Assembly: GCF_000330505.1 (NCBI RefSeq)
Contig: NW_004443615.1
Location: forward strand, 66,666 to 130,665
Length of the DNA stretch: 64,000 bases
DNA from: Entamoeba invadens IP1
Taxonomy: Eukaryota; Evosea; Mastigamoebida; Endamoebidae
Reading direction: 5' to 3'
A program made the translations under genes and the position numbers. This document shows, one piece after another, positions 62,525 through 64,000 of the stretch. A model generated the notes under the pieces. The model saw nothing but the letters and a program-made list of their open reading frames with translations. It had not been told where the DNA came from and ran no database searches. Each line of letters opens with the position of its first letter. The stretch's first letter is position 1.

Positions 62525-64000
62525 TGATTTGATTTGAAAGATTCCCCAATTCCAACAATTAAATGTTTTGATACCTATTTTGAATGAAAATCGAATTCCC
62601 AAAAGTGTGTTATTTTACACCTTTTGAAGTTTTGGGTGTTTTTTTATACTCAATACTTAATAACATCTTTTTAAATACACTTTTAAAAAAGTGAGTAACA
62701 AATTATAGGAATTCAAAAAAAAACAATATGAAGTATTTATTTACATTATTTTTAGTTTGTACAGCTTGGTATTGGGATACGTTGATATTTTTTTATTTAA
62801 AATAAAAATATAATATATCTATCAATAGAAATTGTTAAATTTTCGTTTTTGCCGTTTTATTATGAAAAAGTAGACTATATGAAGCAAAAGCATTTTAAAT
62901 GGTTATGAAAAAAATTGTACAAAATACTTTAATAGCACTGTTTTTTTAGTAAATGAAATTGTAGCCAAGATTTTAATCAAACAATAAAAGTAGTATTTTT
63001 ATTAATTGTTTTGTGTCTTTTAGTTTTGAAAATGAATGATGATGAAAAAATATTATAAAAAATTGTATTTTTTATTAAACTTTATTATTGAAATAATTTT
63101 TATTATAATATATATAAAAAATAACTATAAAATGATAATATAATTAAACAAAAACTATAAATTTTACTTACAAAAAATCTTTAGTTTTTAATAACAATAA
63201 CAATACTTTTACTATTTAAATAAAACAAAAAGCACAGATACGATTTTTACCATATTTTTAAAATAAAGAACCATTTTATTTATAATAACATTAAAGTAGA
63301 ATAAAGTATAAATTATCAACACTATAAATAAAAAACGCTTCTTTGTTTCTGTTAAACGAATAATTGTTTTTTTCTTGCCTTTATTTCATCACCATTATAC
63401 ACCTTTTTGTCTTTTGTTCTATCAAATTATTTCTTGTTAATCCATTTGAAACGTAATGACATCGTCTGCTTGATATGGTTTCTTTTTTCGCGTGTTTACA
63501 GTTTTCCGTTCATATTTCTCCCACATTCTTTATTTAAAATTTTGGTGTGTAAAGTACTTCTTTTATTTGTAATTGATTATTGGATTTTTTCAATAATATT
63601 TCGGCACACCCATATTTTTTCACTTTTTAGCTTCATCAAAATTTTGCTTTTGATATCACGCTTTTTGTCAATCGTCGTTGTCAGATGACTTTTTAACTGC
63701 AAAATTTGACTTTGAAAATATTGCGACAGTGTTGTATCTATCTCACAATTATACTTAGAAATGAGTTTTTGTACAAAGACAACCCCTTGTTTTTGTTCTT
63801 TTTTAATTCATAAATAGAAATTTTAGTTAAAATAATAACTAAAACAACAAAATCTAGTTTATTATTCAGATATTATATTATATTAATTATTTAAAGAATA
63901 AAGGCACTTTTTAAATAAATAAAATAATACAAATACAGATGTGGTACTAAGGTTTCGACCAGGACCATGGTTTCGACTAATATTTAATAATTTTTATACC
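62525..64000. other. AT-rich flank with a possible decayed coding stretch
   Basis: Mostly poly-A/T DNA. The 63381-63790 part, minus strand, is listed separately. Near the edge, GGTTTCGACCAGG (63950-63962) and GGTTTCGACTAA (63970-63981) are a short direct repeat of unknown meaning. Confidence 0.4.
63381..63790 (-). pseudogene. possible decayed or partial coding remnant
   Basis: Less AT-rich than its surroundings. On the minus strand, one frame reads EQKQGVVFVQKLISKYN...TTIDKKRDIKSKILMKLKSEKIWV before a stop at about 63586; another, closer to 63381, reads CKHAKKETISSRRCHYVSN. No ATG start and no intron with GTTTGT links them. It may be the broken end of a gene lying mostly outside the window, or a relic. 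No family recognised. Confidence 0.25.

Overview
This window looks like nuclear DNA from an Entamoeba species, most likely the reptile parasite E. invadens or a close relative. The intergenic DNA is extremely AT-rich. Genes are compact and mostly intronless, with no operon layout. The few introns are short and start GTTTGT and usually end TAG, the Entamoeba consensus. There is an Entamoeba-type actin, a BspA-like leucine-rich repeat protein, and three TLDc-type proteins. No prokaryotic signals, CRISPR arrays or convincing tRNA genes were seen. Species assignment is inference; the intron signals and protein families are seen directly.

Layout. 1-2310: the 5' two thirds of DDB1, cut by the window edge. 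2690-4489: a coiled-coil orphan. 6244-7320: a sirtuin whose second exon adds a transmembrane segment. 7429-8650: LIP5/Vta1 with a Q-rich linker. 9375-16520: a helical orphan, a TLDc-type protein, thymidylate kinase, a Lunapark-like ER protein and a large TLDc-type protein. 16933-26593: Mgs1/WRNIP1 ATPase, a DENN protein with two newly modelled 5' exons, HIRA, an FMN-dependent reductase and an LCAT-like phospholipase. 26998-27223: a structured RNA that matches RNase MRP RNA. 27512-33748: an arginine/acidic repeat protein, a villin-like protein, a PRA1-like membrane protein and actin.

33749-46160 is a 12.4-kb desert. It holds only two small, apparently paralogous orphan genes and several terminal-inverted-repeat elements, some nested or paired head to head. 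46161-57176 is gene-dense again: PIG-O (GPI anchor synthesis), BCCIP/Bcp1, a TLDc protein, a microcephalin-like BRCT protein, a coiled-coil protein with a DnaJ-type C-terminal domain but no J domain, a BspA-like LRR protein and a small Cys-rich, probably GPI-anchored secreted protein. 57734-59289 looks like a non-autonomous DNA transposon with repeated CTGAGGAT motifs. 59468-62524 is a large type I membrane protein gene broken by about three frameshifts. The last 1.4 kb is mostly empty, with a possible decayed coding remnant.

Themes. Chromatin and DNA-damage functions recur (DDB1, sirtuin, Mgs1, HIRA, BCCIP, microcephalin-like), as do membrane traffic and ER shape (LIP5, DENN, Lunapark-like, PRA1-like) and the actin cytoskeleton (actin, villin-like). 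Neighbouring genes are on both strands and look independently transcribed, so these themes do not imply co-regulation. Gene starts were placed at ATG codons; several open frames extend upstream only through GTG or TTG, which I did not accept as starts.
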